Assembly (NCBI GenBank): GCA_013339895.1
Contig: JABACO010000136.1
Span: 1-64,000, forward strand
Reading direction: 5' to 3'
Length of the DNA stretch: 64,000 bases
Origin: Ephydatia muelleri
Lineage: Eukaryota > Porifera > Demospongiae > Spongillida > Spongillidae
The first letter of the stretch is position 1. The number at the start of each line of letters is the position of its first letter. Both the position numbers and the translations under genes were made by a program. Positions 1 to 11,410 of the stretch are shown here, piece by piece. The notes under the pieces were generated by a model. The model was not told the DNA's origin, ran no database searches, and worked only from the letters and a program-made list of their open reading frames with translations.

Positions 1-548
1 CACATGACCTTCTAATTGGTGTAATGTTTCAAAGGGTCTGGAAGAATTCTTTCTGCTATGGTTGTGACAAAGAGAGTTTGGTTTAATAGGGGAATCATTC
101 CACATGGTTTTCCAAAGCGGCAATCTCTTGATGAAATGCTTGTGGAAAAGGCAGATCATCACTATAAAACTGTCTGGCAATGTTGCCAAATCCGGGACTG
201 GAAGGCACTCAAGAGTGGACTCTGCTTTCTTCGCTACAAAATGAATATTGTAAAGTCTCGCTCGTATGATTAATTGATTCATTGGCACATACACTTTTGC
301 TCGCCGCAAACACTTCAGCAATAGTCAGCTGACTCTTAGCCATGGGATCCGGATGACGGTGGACTCCGCAGATCTACTACTTTCCTGACGGCCAATTGAA
401 ATTCGCAATGTACGAACTGAACGCTCAAAAGCACAATAAAAAAAGGGCCACGTGTCAGGGGTGATATTTAATACGTACAACAGGTCTAGGCCTGCACGAG
501 CTACGACAGTGTGTCGCTGATGACATGCAATTAAATTCATTACAATGG
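1..548. other. Unassigned sequence at window start
   Basis: No gene is recognised here. A 71-codon ORF on the plus strand (58-273) has an ATG and a mixed composition, but I cannot match it to a family and no splice context supports it. It could be the end of a gene that begins outside the window. The remainder is non-repetitive and shows no motif I can name. Confidence 0.4.
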
Positions 549-549
549 A

Positions 550-621
550 CAGGAGGCGTATCCTTATTAGTTAGGGGGGGCATAGGCCGGGTTTGCCCCC
601 CCCTCCCTGTATCCGCCACTG
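550..621. mobile_element. Tiny GC-rich element with hAT-like ends
   Basis: The segment starts CAGGAGGCGTATCC and ends with the complement of CAGTGGCGGATACAGG, with G and C runs between. CAGxGGCGGATCC-type ends are common on small non-autonomous hAT-like elements in invertebrates (general knowledge). No 8-bp target duplication is visible, so the assignment is weak. Similar ends recur near 3138, 9600, 40440 and 63530. Confidence 0.3.
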
Positions 622-818
622 GTAGGCGTTTGGAATATTTCCTCGATGTTTGACGCCATTGACCTCACCTACATGTACCTAGCTTAACCTGGCTTGCCTG
701 AATCACGATGCCATGCATTTCACACTTTTAGCCCACCATCAACACTCTTGAATCCATTAGGTTGTGCTGTCTAGAGAAGAAACATGAGAATAAATATACC
801 TGTTATTGAGCATTGCAT

Positions 819-1145
819 CTACGTAAGCTTAAGTTTAGGAGGTGTGGCACTCTGAATTTGAAGAGAGACCTTTAAGTAGTGTTCCTTCATAATGCACTTC
901 AGCCTGTCTATTGGATCAGGGATGGTTTTATACGTACATGTAACTGCAAGGCTGTTGAACAAGGAGTGGATATACTCGGCCCCCTTCTCACCCATCAACC
1001 CACATCCAGCGAGGTGGGAACAAATGCAATCCAACATCTGGTGTTCTTGGATGTGCACTTTTATAGTTCTTCTGGCACCTTTGAACTTGGCATCAAAGGT
1101 ATTAAAAAATCCTTGATAGCATTGCCTGTTAAAATAAAAATGCAA
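819..1145 (-). pseudogene. C-terminal piece of a RING-type transposon protein
   Basis: The minus-strand ORF of 108 codons contains KVHIQEHQMLDCICSHL, then GLMGEKGAEYIHSLFN, then DRLKCIMKEHYL. I recall this K-H-E-H / GxMGEQGAES-IH / IMKEH pattern as the C-terminus of a large, poorly characterised animal transposon protein whose N-terminus carries a RING finger. A RING fragment of the same type lies just upstream on the same strand (1300-1625), so this is probably one copy with a large internal deletion. Other copies lie at 49545-51300 and 60330-61389. The family function is presumed transposition; the fragment has no start and is not functional. Confidence 0.5.
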
Positions 1146-1272
1146 TGAAGTTCTGTGTTAGTGTGATATTGTTTCTGAGCATGTGTGTGTATGTGGTGTG
1201 TACACATGTGTGAAATTGCCTGTTTAAAATGAAGTTCTGTGTTAGTGTGAGACTGCTTCTAAGCATGTGCTA
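1123..1272. repeat. Imperfect tandem duplication, two units
   Basis: The stretch beginning TTGCCTGTTAAAATAAAAATG and running through AAGTTCTGTGTTAGTGTGA to GAGCATGTG (1123-1186) is repeated at 1216-1269, separated by a TG-rich spacer. Confidence 0.6.
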
Positions 1273-1299
1273 GTTTGATACAAAAACTGTAACATTGCA

Positions 1300-1625
1300 T
1301 GTATGTACTTACTGCTCCTCCTGTAGGTGGTGGTGCTGTTTTGAAGTTCATGTAGAACTGTGCTGGCTTGTTGTGCTGACGGCAATGGGGTGCGTTTGTA
1401 AGCTCCACATCGTCCCACTAGATGTAATGCACCATTATCTCACCAAGCAACCGAATGATAAGCTCCGGAGGCTGTATGAGCTCAGCGGGCTGAAGATTGG
1501 TGACTGAATAGCAGCAGGGACACTTGAGTTGTACAGTGACACGAATCCACTCCTTAAGACACGAGCTACAACATAGGCATGGCATGGTCTATAGGTTGAT
1601 GTAGCATGTACAAACAAATTGGACA
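1300..1625 (-). pseudogene. RING-finger fragment of a transposon protein, frameshifted
   Basis: On the minus strand one frame reads CPICLYMLHQPIDHAM and, after a one-base shift, continues CLCCSSCLKEWIRV, KCPCCYS and IIRLLGEIMVHY, then stops at TAG. Cys spacing C-x2-C ... C-x2-C ... C-x2-C fits a RING finger with the shift falling inside it. The following LQPAELIQPPELIIRLLGE stretch matches the linker seen after the RING in the copy at 60446-60870 in layout. It lies upstream of the C-terminal fragment at 819-1145, the order expected for one deleted element. Not functional: frameshift, stop and no start. Confidence 0.5.
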
Positions 1626-1629
1626 CTTA

Positions 1630-2035
1630 ACTGCGTCTCTACCATTGACAATATCTGTTTTGCTGACACAGAAAGCACCAGTACTTGGTAATAATAGCAG
1701 GTGGTCTATGACAGCCATGATGCCTGTTGGTGTGTACCATAGCTGCTATACTTGTAAAATGGTTTACATGCCTACAGCATAACATGTTAAGCTACATGAA
1801 CCTGTACCTTACAAGTGTCAGCAGTGTGTGTGGACCAGTTATATGGCTGCACTTGACACACTTGCATTGGTTCTTACACCTGCAATCTCAACATTGCCTT
1901 ATGACACAAATGTGCAGAAAATTGTGGGTGGATCTCCTTCTGGTTCTACTGAGACTAAAGACTATCAGTGTAGGTGCTGCACTGGTATGCTACAGTAGGC
2001 TCTAGCTTTGGTGGTTTGACTCCTCTATGAAAACA
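1630..2035. other. No gene recognised
   Basis: About 400 bases with only short ORFs (for example 1727-2005 plus) of no recognisable family. It may hold degraded upstream sequence of the RING-type element on the minus strand. Confidence 0.4.
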
Positions 2036-2605
2036 CCTAGCCACCTCCCCCTCACCTAGTCACCTCCCCTCACCTAGTCACCTCCCCCATGCAGGATTGG
2101 CTCACCCATCATTCTCTCCAGACCATGGGAAGGCATGGAGGATGTCCACCACATCCTCTAATCCTGATGGGGACATGGGATGGGGAGGAGGAGTGAAAGA
2201 TGATGCAAGAGAAGAGGTACACCACTGTGTGTCCAGATATGTGCCGCAGGGGGTCCAGGGTGGTGGCACCGCGTGTCCAATAGTCCAGAAGTCTGTGCCA
2301 CCAAGAGTCTAAAGGGTATCGACCTTCCCTCCTCCCCCCCCCCCCCCCCCCCCCTCCCGATGTGGGAGAGACCAGGGTGTGCACCACTAGGGGTGTGATG
2401 CCATAGCAGTGTAAATTTTGTATGTACTACTGGCACACAAACATTTCCTCAACGAATAAACATAATTTGATTTGACTATCCAAGAACGTGCACACCAAGC
2501 TTTTCTGGAACGTGTTCATGCTTGGAGGTGTACAGTACACAGCTGGATGTTGTGTCTTTAGGTGATTCTGCTCTTTGTGTATGAACAAAACATGTACCAA
2601 AGAAA
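2036..2605. repeat. Segmental duplication, copy 1 (with seed of 18-bp minisatellite)
   Basis: The copy opens with three imperfect CACCTAGTCACCTCCCCT units (2036-2092). It continues through TTGGCTCACCCATCATTCTC, AAGGGTATCGACC, AAGAACGTGCACACCAAGC and CAGCTGGATGTTGTGTC to about 2605. The same order recurs at 12480-13110. A poly-C run (about 2334-2355) sits where copy 2 has CCCCCCACCCCCACC. The shared ORF (MAHPSFSPDHGKAW...) is preserved only because the DNA is duplicated; I see no protein family. Confidence 0.8.
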
Positions 2606-3001
2606 CCCCCTTTCCTGCTACCTAACATTCCTCTGCTGCCTCATTTAGTTGATTTTGGACAATTCTACTTTAGCTAAACAAAAAATATTCCGGCGTTAAT
2701 CGGTTAAGCTACTGCTATTGACCTGTGTAACATCAAGTGAAGTGGAAAAGCTAATTCCTCTTTGAGATGTATTAAAAATGTCTATCGCAGCACTATGGGA
2801 GAAGACAGTGTTATTGTATGTGCACAAAGATATTGAACTTAATATTCATGCTATCATTGACAGCTATAGTCGAAAATACCCTCGGAGGATGCTTCTAATT
2901 GACCCTATTTGTGAAGTGTGACTGTTATAGGTATCTTTAATCATTTGTATATCTGTGAATACATGCATGTTTTATAATTTCCAAAAGTGCAAAACAAAAT
3001 C
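2606..3001. other. No gene recognised
   Basis: AT-rich non-repetitive sequence. No ORF or motif I can support. Confidence 0.4.
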
Positions 3002-3138
3002 CCAGTGGCAAGGGTTTTGGGGCGGGAATGATGGTGCTTACTGCGCTTTCCCAGACACCCTGGCAAGTTTGGAGGGGCACGCCCCCATTCCCATCCCTAT
3101 ATGCCCCCCCTAACACAAAATCCTGTATCCGCCCCTGC
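3002..3138. mobile_element. Small hAT-like remnant
   Basis: It begins CAGTGGCAAGGG and ends with the complement of CAGGGGCGGATACAGGATTT, around 137 bp. No target-site duplication is evident, so this is a tentative call from end motifs alone. Confidence 0.35.
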
Positions 3139-3860
3139 CTACTGCGTGAGTTAGGAATCGCGGGCACCACGAGTTTTATTGAAAATCTTACAGCCAAACC
3201 TATTTCAGTTATATTATAAAGTTTCAGGGTACTTCATAAGGGCGGAAAAAGTACCAGAGCAATCTGTATCCCCTGACCTCAAACACATATGGAGAAATGG
3301 CCCATACATAGGCGGTCATCTTGCTTTTTGTTTCAAATTGAATTTTAAACACGTTTATAATTTACAATAAATCAGACTGATTGTGAATCTATGCTTTATA
3401 AGATTATACAATTAACGATTCGTAAACTACAATCAAGACAAAAATTTAATTTCTACCGCGCATAATTATTCATAACGAAGTAGTCATTACGTAATACCTT
3501 GCGTCATCTTTGAATAAAGCTATAATTATTAAAATTATGTCAGCTAGCTAGTGCACGTGCAAGTGGTGGTTAACGGATATAAACTTTAATGTCTGTAACG
3601 TAACTAGTTAACTATCAATACAATTTGAATTACAATTATAATTGAACCGATACACAAATTAACTTCTTGCACTGGAGATGTGGAGCGCATCAATTAGGCA
3701 CAATGATGCATGCAGTGATCGAACTACGTATGCCCTTCATGCTTTCATCTTCTGAGACGCAGGTGTTATGGTGAGTATACTATGCGCATTTAGTAGCGTA
3801 GGGTATGTTCGGCAGTGGGTAGTGTTCGGCCCTATGTGCATATCTTGGAAAGAGTAGATA

Positions 3861-4196
3861 TGGCCTTCTCCCTATACTAGTACAGTTGGCCATCTCTCTA
3901 TAATGGTGGACATCTCCCTGTACTGTAACCAGTGGTAGCCTTCTCCCTTTACTCCCGAACCGTTAATTGCCCGTCTCCTTATACTGTTGGTCTTCTTCCT
4001 TTATTGTTAGACTGTTGGCCTTCTCCCTATACTGTTCCTATACTGTTGGCCTTCTCCCTATACTGTTGGCCTTCTCCCTATTCTGTTGCCTTCTCCCTAT
4101 ACTGTTGGCCTTCTCCCTATACTGTTGGCCTTCTCCCTATTCTGTTGGCCTTGTTGAGTGTGGATATGGTATACCGTTGGCCTTCTCCCTGTGTTA
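3861..4196 (+). repeat. 20-bp minisatellite (TTGGCCTTCTCCCTATACTG)
   Basis: About 15 imperfect units of TTGGCCTTCTCCCTATACTG in the left arm. The reverse-complement array in the right arm (59455-59790) has a different arrangement of units. The ORFs SLYCWPSPYTVG and similar are by-products of the repeat. Confidence 0.85.
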
Positions 4197-4550
4197 TTCA
4201 AATTAGGGGCAAACCAGGGGGTGGATAGGGGGTGGGAGCAGTAAATCCCTGCCCTGTCCAATACCATACACTGTATATGGACTACAACTGTTTACAGCGT
4301 ACATACTGGTACAGGCCTGCACATCCGGTGGGTGTGGCCAAAGCAACTCCAGCAGCTTGAAGGCATTACAAGCCATGCCCACATTCCAGGCTGCTCCCAA
4401 TGTTACTGCTCTGAACGCTGTGACTGCACTGTCCAATCCAAACGGCCTGCTGATCCAGTATGATGTGTGGAATAGGGGGGGGGGGGAGGCACGCACCTTT
4501 CTTGGGGAAACCCCACCTTTGGAAGGGTTGGATCTCCGATAATATATATA

Positions 4551-4693
4551 CCCCCCCCCCCACCAATCCCCCCCACCCCCCCCCCCTCCCCCCCCCCCCC
4601 CACCCAACCCCAACCCAACCCACCCCCCCCCCCCCCCCACCCACCCCCCCCACCCCCCCCCCCCCCCCCCCTACCCCCCCCCCCCCCCCCCCC
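4551..4693. repeat. Poly-C rich tract
   Basis: About 140 bases, nearly all C with scattered A, T and CACCC blocks. The glycine-rich and proline-rich ORFs across it on both strands are artefacts. The right arm has only a short C run at the corresponding place (about 59186), so this tract expanded or collapsed after duplication. Confidence 0.85.
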
Positions 4694-4868
4694 GAATTTA
4701 CTGTGCACACACACGCCGCATGCTGTGTAATACATGTAGGTGCCACACCCCCTGTATTGCAATGAAAATCAATGTGATGGCACATGTGTGGTGTGAACAT
4801 ATGTATTGATGCATACTCACATATTCACACATGTATCACTCGTCATGTACATGTTACTGCACACTGTC

Positions 4869-4898
4869 GTGTGTGTGTGTGTGTGTGGTGTGTGTGTG

Positions 4899-4947
<49 letters not shown>
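4869..4947. repeat. (TG)n microsatellite
   Basis: Interrupted TG repeat in an intron of the usherin-like fragment. The ORFs encoding CVCVCV are artefacts. Confidence 0.9.
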
Positions 4948-4948
<1 letters not shown>

Positions 4949-4983
4949 TTGTGTATGGTTGTCACATCTTGGTCCCTATCACA

Positions 4984-5255
4984 GCACCATTGGGGGTTCC
5001 AAACCATCAGCTTTCTGGCACTCTCCTCTTCCTCTGTTAATGTGATGTAGTTTAACCCCTCAGTTCTCAATGGGATCATCACAGCCTGCAATGTGTAAGC
5101 TGTTTCCGTACTGGAGAACGTCCTTCTCACTACCTCCAGTGTCCCGTAGTACATAACCTGCAGTCGTCAACGCAGTACAGCTTTGTGGAAGCAGCATGCA
5201 CCACAGCTGGATGTCAGACTGGTGGTGTTGCCAATGTCACAACACTGGATAGTGG
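4984..5255 (+). pseudogene. FN3-b exon with two in-frame stops
   Basis: The first part reads VPNHQLSGTLLFLC-like in one frame, but the frame that fits an FN3 domain gives SSSVNVM-stop-FNPSVLNGIITACNV-stop-AVSVL, then shifts to NLQSSTQYSFVEAACTTAGC. In intact FN3 domains of this type one expects V-T-W and Y-N-V at the stop positions. The stops are TAG at 5048-5050 and TAA at 5096-5098. The same two stops occur in the right arm at 58773-58775 and 58725-58727. The exon ends at a plausible GT donor after ACACTGGATAGTG. Confidence 0.75.
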
Positions 5256-5279
5256 TACGTATACGTTTTTTGTATGTGG

Positions 5280-5500
<221 letters not shown>

Positions 5501-5775
5501 ATGTATGTGTGTGAATGTTGTTTGTGTTGCAGGTACATGTACATGTGTATGATTTGGTGTTGTAGGTACATGTTTTATGGCCTTCTCTTCTTGCCTTGCG
5601 TAAAGAAAATGGCAGTCATCATTCAGTTTGTACACTTAGCAGACACAAGCAGCATTTGCATGCATGTGTGCCGATGTGTGTGTGTGGTTATGTGTTATGT
5701 GTTCAATTATATTCAACAAAGCCCCAAGTGGTCTTCACAACCACTTTGTATCTTTCTCACACCCTTAGTACCTGT

Positions 5776-6446
5776 GGGCCAAGCTCCCCCCTCATCCTCA
5801 ATACCACTTCCTCTTTCATGTCCCTCCAATGGAATGCTCCCCTCCAACCCAACTATGTCATCACTGCCTACACCTTGCACCATCGAGTCCCCAGCCTTAA
5901 GTCCCAGTCAGAGATGTGGGCACCTCCTTCGACGGTAGGGGCCTGGCTACATTCAGCGGGCACATGTTGCTTTGTGGTTTTTATTAACCAGGCCACAGTC
6001 CAGTTCCATACCTACAACCCAGCGGCATTCTCTTCTACCAGATCAACAGTGTAATGACTGACTTCCTGGGGGTGAAGCTTCATGGAGGGGTGCCATGGTT
6101 AATATTTCTGGACCAGCTGTCGTTGGATCCAACAGTACCAGAACCTTCAACGATGGTCAGTGGCACACTGTGAGCTTCAGAACTCATCGGTCATGTTGAG
6201 CTTGTACGTCGGTGCGAGTGTGGTGCAGTCCCCTCCTGTAACCTCTGTGATGGCCAGGGGTACGTGGTACTGTTTTAAGCTGGCCTCCAATACCTTCTAC
6301 ATCACCATGGATACGGTGCACGCGGCGGCCATCACTGCCACGATTGTCCCACTGCTGACCATGAAAGTCTACTTTGAGGGATTTCCCAGCACGTCGAGCA
6401 GATATGGCATTGCAACCCCTTACAGCATGTGTCTTATCCCCTCCTG
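5776..6446 (+). pseudogene. FN3-c plus laminin-G domain, left arm
   Basis: FN3-c is seen as SSPLILNTTSSFMSLQWNAP then YVITAYTLHH. The LamG part follows in pieces: LATFSGHMLLCGF-like, INQATVQFHTYNP, DFLGVKLHGGVPW, NDGQWHTVSFRTHRS, then after a frameshift VMLSLYVGASVVQSPPV, and finally VPLLTMKVYFEGFPS (the LamG YxGGxP-type end). The WHTV and VYFEGFP motifs identify the domain. The right-arm copy (57425-58045) is cleaner, reading through LATFSGHMFLCGFINQATVQ to RTHRSC in one frame, and helps define the exon. The frameshift after RTHRS is common to both arms. Confidence 0.75.
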
Positions 6447-7380
6447 AATGGTACCTCGGTGTGTGTGATTGTGTGTGCGTGTGTATGTGTGTGTCACTGA
6501 CTGTGTATACATGTACATGTATGTGTGATGTCATCCTCTTCCCCTCCTTCCCCCAGCACCGGATGGATTTGATGCTGTGTGGGTGCAGAATGTGGGCTCC
6601 ACCTACATGATTGTGTCTTGGGACTTGCCAACTGACAGTAATGGCATCCTCATCAACTTCAGTTTGTATTGCAATGGTGCTCTGGCGGGTGTCCTGCCCC
6701 TTACTGTGATCAGCTACAACACCACTGGCCTCCTCCCCTTCACTTTGTACATGTACATGTATGTCTTCTCTGCTACTGTGTGCAACATGCGCAAATAACA
6801 GTGTGCATGGTACATGTATATGATCTGTGCTCAGTATGTAATCTGTTGGACAGGTCCTCCAGTCACGCCCGCAGGCACTGCACTCCAGTTGGAATGGGCG
6901 TCATCAGTGCTGCAGCCAGCCTGCCCAGGTACATTGTGTACACTTCAATCACTTAGTTTGTGTTCCATCTTTCTTTGCTCTAATCCCTCTCTCCTCCTTC
7001 CTTTCTTTCTCTCCTGTCCCTCCCTCCCTCACTTTCTCCCTCCCCCCTCCCTCACTCACTCCCTCTCTCCTGTCCTCCTGTAGTCATGTACATGTACACC
7101 AGCAGGGACATCTCTGGCAAAATTACACAAACCATTTATCATAGTGTAGCCATGTACTATTAGCGTTGATATGGTATACTCAGTACTTCTTAGGTACTGT
7201 TGTTTATGTTGGCCTTGGGGCCTGACCACTACCACAAAACCCACAAGGGCAGTCCAAGGTGTATACAACCATTGTCCAGGCTTAATGAATAGCATCTTGT
7301 GAGCTGTGTATACTGACCTTCACTTGATTGGCAGATAGTGTGGCAGATACCTTTACATGAAGATTGAATTTCTTGTGGAG

Positions 7381-7385
7381 GGTGT

Positions 7386-7458
<73 letters not shown>
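7381..7458. repeat. (TG)n microsatellite
   Basis: TG repeat upstream of the last left-arm pseudo-exon. The middle and right copies carry (CA)n tracts at 27632-27721 and 56144-56230. Confidence 0.9.
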
Positions 7459-7459
<1 letters not shown>

Positions 7460-7800
7460 GTGGTAATGCCAGTGGTTATCTTATCTCACATCCATGGGAG
7501 GAGCTACACCTCTATGTAATGGGCATTATCTGTGTACATGTACTGTAAGCACAAGCGCTTCCATACACTCTTTAACTTGTTGAAATATGGGTTGATGTCG
7601 ATGTACAATGTAATGTGCTCTTCCCTAGACCCTATGGAGGAGCTTACAGCCACTCCCCCATACCCCAGCTGGAGCAGGACGTGGGCCTGGGTCATTTGTT
7701 CCCTCTCCCCCCCCCCCACAAACTGGAAATCCTGGATCCATCACTGAAATTGAATGTACTCTCTTGTCAGGATCAGCTGAACAGGATGCCCTTTTCAATG

Positions 7801-8734
7801 AAAGAGTCACTTGATACCGTTCTTCCTAAGGCCCCACCCATCATGGGGGTGGTTGCAATGACTAACAGTTTTTGCTGCCTCTATCTTTTGTTTTCTGTAT
7901 CAGTCCCTGCACCATCATCTTTATTAAAATGCTTGACCCTTGCACCCACAACGTACATGTATTACATGTATGTGCTTGTTTACTCATTGTTACATATATG
8001 TGATTCAATGGCTGGCACTGGACAACATCACCACCCTGTTTACAGGTAGTAGCACCAGGGCACAAAGAACATGAGGCCTCTAGCCGTGTCCATCCCTAGC
8101 CACCATTGGATGGAGAATTACAGTTCATTGGGTTCAAAGTTCAGGTCAAGACTAGGAGGTGTGACCAGTAGCGCAGCATGAGGTGCTGACACAGAGAGCA
8201 GCCAAGCCTTGTCAGCAGATGATGATGCTTTCAACAACAATGAGAACTGGGTCCTCTAGTTTCTTTGACAGTACCCCTTTGGTGGACGGGTGAGGCTGTG
8301 ATAGCATCCACAGATATTACTTCAGACAGGGAGATTATGCCTTATATTTGTGTCCCATAAAACAAACATCAGTCCTAACAAGATTTTTTTATTACCTTCT
8401 AAAGCAATTCATTACTTAAACTTAAAACAAAAGCTTACATATAATTAAGTGGCCAGAAAGCAATAGGCCTGTGGTGAAGTACTGAAATGACTACAATTAA
8501 GCAAACACTAATGTATCATTAACTCCTAAATCTCAAAGTTCAACTTGACTGTGACCTATTTTACATCTTGCAGCACTCTTTCAGGCGGGAGCATGCCGAA
8601 TAGTTCAAGAGAGCTGACACTGAATCACCAACATGGTTCTTCCATCAGTGAGTCTCTACAAGGCTGAGAAGACATGAAGGTCAAGAACATAGAATTTTCA
8701 CATATATACATGTACATAAAACACATACATACAT
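7801..8734. other. Arm sequence without genes
   Basis: Conserved with 54830-55740 on the right. No ORF with recognisable content. It contains TACATGTACATGTA-type short palindromes that recur throughout the window. Confidence 0.5.
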
Positions 8735-9325
8735 ATATGGGACAGTTTCCACAAAATTGCCCCTCAAAATTCCCTTGCGTTTGAATCGCTATAACTTCCA
8801 AACGGTTAAGGCTATTGACTTCTTATTCTCAACACTTCATACTACACCATTTCTGTATATTGAAATACGTTTTGGGTTATTGCAATGTATGATACCCCAC
8901 TAGGTTCAAACCAGCCAAATACCTTTCGGTTCTCCTGTAATCAAATCGCTTTTAAAATTCGGTTTGTGGGTAGAGAGGTTCCTGTACCTATCGCGGCAAA
9001 TTGTGTCCCACCATATCAAGCTGGAAAATGTGCATGTAAGGGACCTCTCTATTTACAAACTGAATTTGAAGCGATTTGATTACTCCTACCGAAAGTTATG
9101 GTAGGTTTGAACCCGGTGGGGTATTGGACGTTGAGATACTTGCACAGTCAAGTGCAAGGCCCTCAAAATGTATGAAGTGTTGAAAATAGGAAGTCGATAG
9201 CGTTAATCATTCGGAAGTTATAATGATTCAAACACAAAGAATTTTTATAGCATATTTTTATACAGTCATGTATTATACAATAATTATATGCAATGGGCCG
9301 TTTTCGTGGAAAACTGTCCCATATA
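8735..9325. mobile_element. Foldback element with terminal ATATGGGACAGTTT
   Basis: The ends are ATATGGGACAGTTTCCAC and the complement of ATATGGGACAGTTTTCCACG. The inner parts are also inverted: GAATCGCTATAACTTCC ... CAACACTTCATAC near 8785-8850 pairs with GTATGAAGTGTTG ... GGAAGTTATAATGATTC near 9170-9225. The element is thus a long foldback without coding capacity. The counterpart in the right arm is 54261-54826, and a half copy lies at 17790-18040. Superfamily unknown. Confidence 0.75.
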
Positions 9326-10513
9326 CATGTACATGCATGTACACATACATATGGGGCAGAGAAAACATGGTAGTTTTCAAATGTTATAGTTGACACAAAT
9401 CTTATGCACCTCAACTTAAAGTCGGACTAACTGTTGCAAAGTTAAAAGTGTGGAATCTTTTATAAGGCATTACTTTTCAATGGGAAAGGTCAATAAAGTG
9501 CGTACCGCCAGTGTATGACTGCTATTGTACATTTGATCCTTCCACCGTTTGTACCAGACGTTACCATACATGTAGATAGTTTAGAGATCTATATGTGTAA
9601 GCTCTTATCAGGCCCATATCCAGGGGGGGATTCCCCCCCCCCCCCCCCCCCCCCCCCTCCTCCCCCGTTCGATGCTTGACTTCCGCCTCTTCTAATAGTA
9701 TAAAAATGCATTAGACCCGAAGGTGTCTCGCGTTTCGTATTTGGCCCGCTAAACGCGAGGGGAACCTGACGGACTTCCCTCCCTATTACGGACGTAGCTA
9801 CTGTAATCATGTGTCACATTCGTGCTAACATAGGACTCTGACACTTGCAAGATGCTTCCGTCCGTAAGAAGACTGGTTGGTTGTCATGCCCAGGCACTCC
9901 TGTGTCGATTCTATAAGTGGCAAACTCCTCTATGTAATCGCCACCTCCGTCTTTGCAACATATAATCCCAATTAGTGCCCACTCTTACAAGGGGTCATGC
10001 TAAGTCAGTACATATTGTTAATACAACAACCAGGTCTGGGCACGGCTGACTGACGATAGGGTGGCACGTGATGATCGTGGTAGGCACATTGAATGTGGGG
10101 TGTATCTCACTAACCATTCAAGGGAAGTGCGATTTGAAGGCCCTAAGCTCTGAAAAAATAATGATAAATAAGTTCATTGATTACTCTCATGTAATCCGTG
10201 AGCAGGTAAGGAAAATGTCATTTGGTTTGGAAACTATTGATGACTGAATAAGGAAATGAGAAAAAATGAATGGACATTGGAAACCTTGCATAATTAATGT
10301 GGAAGTGCGGATATAGGTACTTAAGTTGCGAAAAACTACACAAAATATGTCAACTAGTCCCCACATTGCAAATCCGAGAGCAGCTAGTCAATATTTGTTT
10401 TTTTTCTGCAGTTAGCTGCAGTTTTCTGAATGCGTCCATACATTTTCTATGGACATTGAATTACGCAATGACCGAATACCGCGTAATCCTTTTGACCGCC
10501 AATTTCTCGATAT

Positions 10514-11405
10514 GAACACACACAGAATTCGCGAGCGTGTAACATATTGTCAACAGAATAATTTTGAACAGCTAGTTTTCATTCTGATTCAGCAATTCTA
10601 ACTGTCTCTTCTATCACCTGGGGAGCTAAATAAGACCTGGTAAGATATAGCACTCTTCTGAGCAAAGTTATGTAATCACTCCATCAAAGAGATCGTCTCT
10701 TCCTCCCAACCGAGGGAGAGCAATAGGAGGTGAGTGTTCAGAAATGAGTGTAAAGAGTGTGATTTAAGACAGACCAGCTCTGTCGATCTGAGTTTACTTT
10801 CCGCTGTGTATGTAGGATGCAGCAGTGCTCATTGTCTAGTTACAAAAGTATGTCTTTCATTAGTGCAGTGTTACGTATTCTTCTCACACACACCCACATG
10901 TACCCAAGTGTTAATGAACCACTGAATGTGCCTCTTGGGGTATTGAATTTCAAACCACCTGACATGTACACAACTTCAGTACAGTGCTAATGGTATCATC
11001 AGAATGCAATTAGGCAAAGCTAGCAATTGCCTCATTCCTGCTTTACTATCAGTGCACCACCCTTCTGCACAGCAGGGTTTGTGTATAAAAAAGAAAGCTG
11101 ATATTCCTAGATAAATGCACACCAGTTGTAAAGGAAGAGTCACTTGAGAGCCACCCTTCCATTGGCTTACAGTACAGGAGGTATGTGCCCTGAGTGTGTA
11201 TGTGTGTGCAGAGTTGTTACCACGGTTACAGGCCGATGCAAGACACTATTCAGCTGTGCGGTATGTGTAAGATCCGAGGGAGGGAAGACATGGGCATTTG
11301 GGGGTCCCTGTTAGGAAAGAAAGTGGCAGGAGATGTACCATTCTATATCTTCAACTAACAAAGGAGAAATGACAAAAGTACTTATCCTTATAGTGGAACA
11401 GTACA
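10514..11405. other. No gene recognised
   Basis: Sequence unique to the left side after the arm ends. ORFs are short and unconvincing. Confidence 0.4.
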
Positions 11406-11410
11406 GCTTG

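Noticed and set aside
2097-2312. MAHPSFSPDHGKAW ORF found twice (also at 12554)
   Set aside because: Both copies sit in the segmental duplication; reading frame after the G/C run differs and no domain is seen.
4843-5154. Minus-strand ORF across FN3-b and the TG tract
   Set aside because: The plus strand carries the FN3 motif chain; the minus ORF exists because the sense strand's stops fall out of its frame and (CA)n gives open His-Thr runs.
10297-10515. 72-codon ORF conserved in the right arm (52694-52966)
   Set aside because: Conservation is explained by the inverted duplication of DNA; no family resemblance and the ORF ends differ at the arm border.
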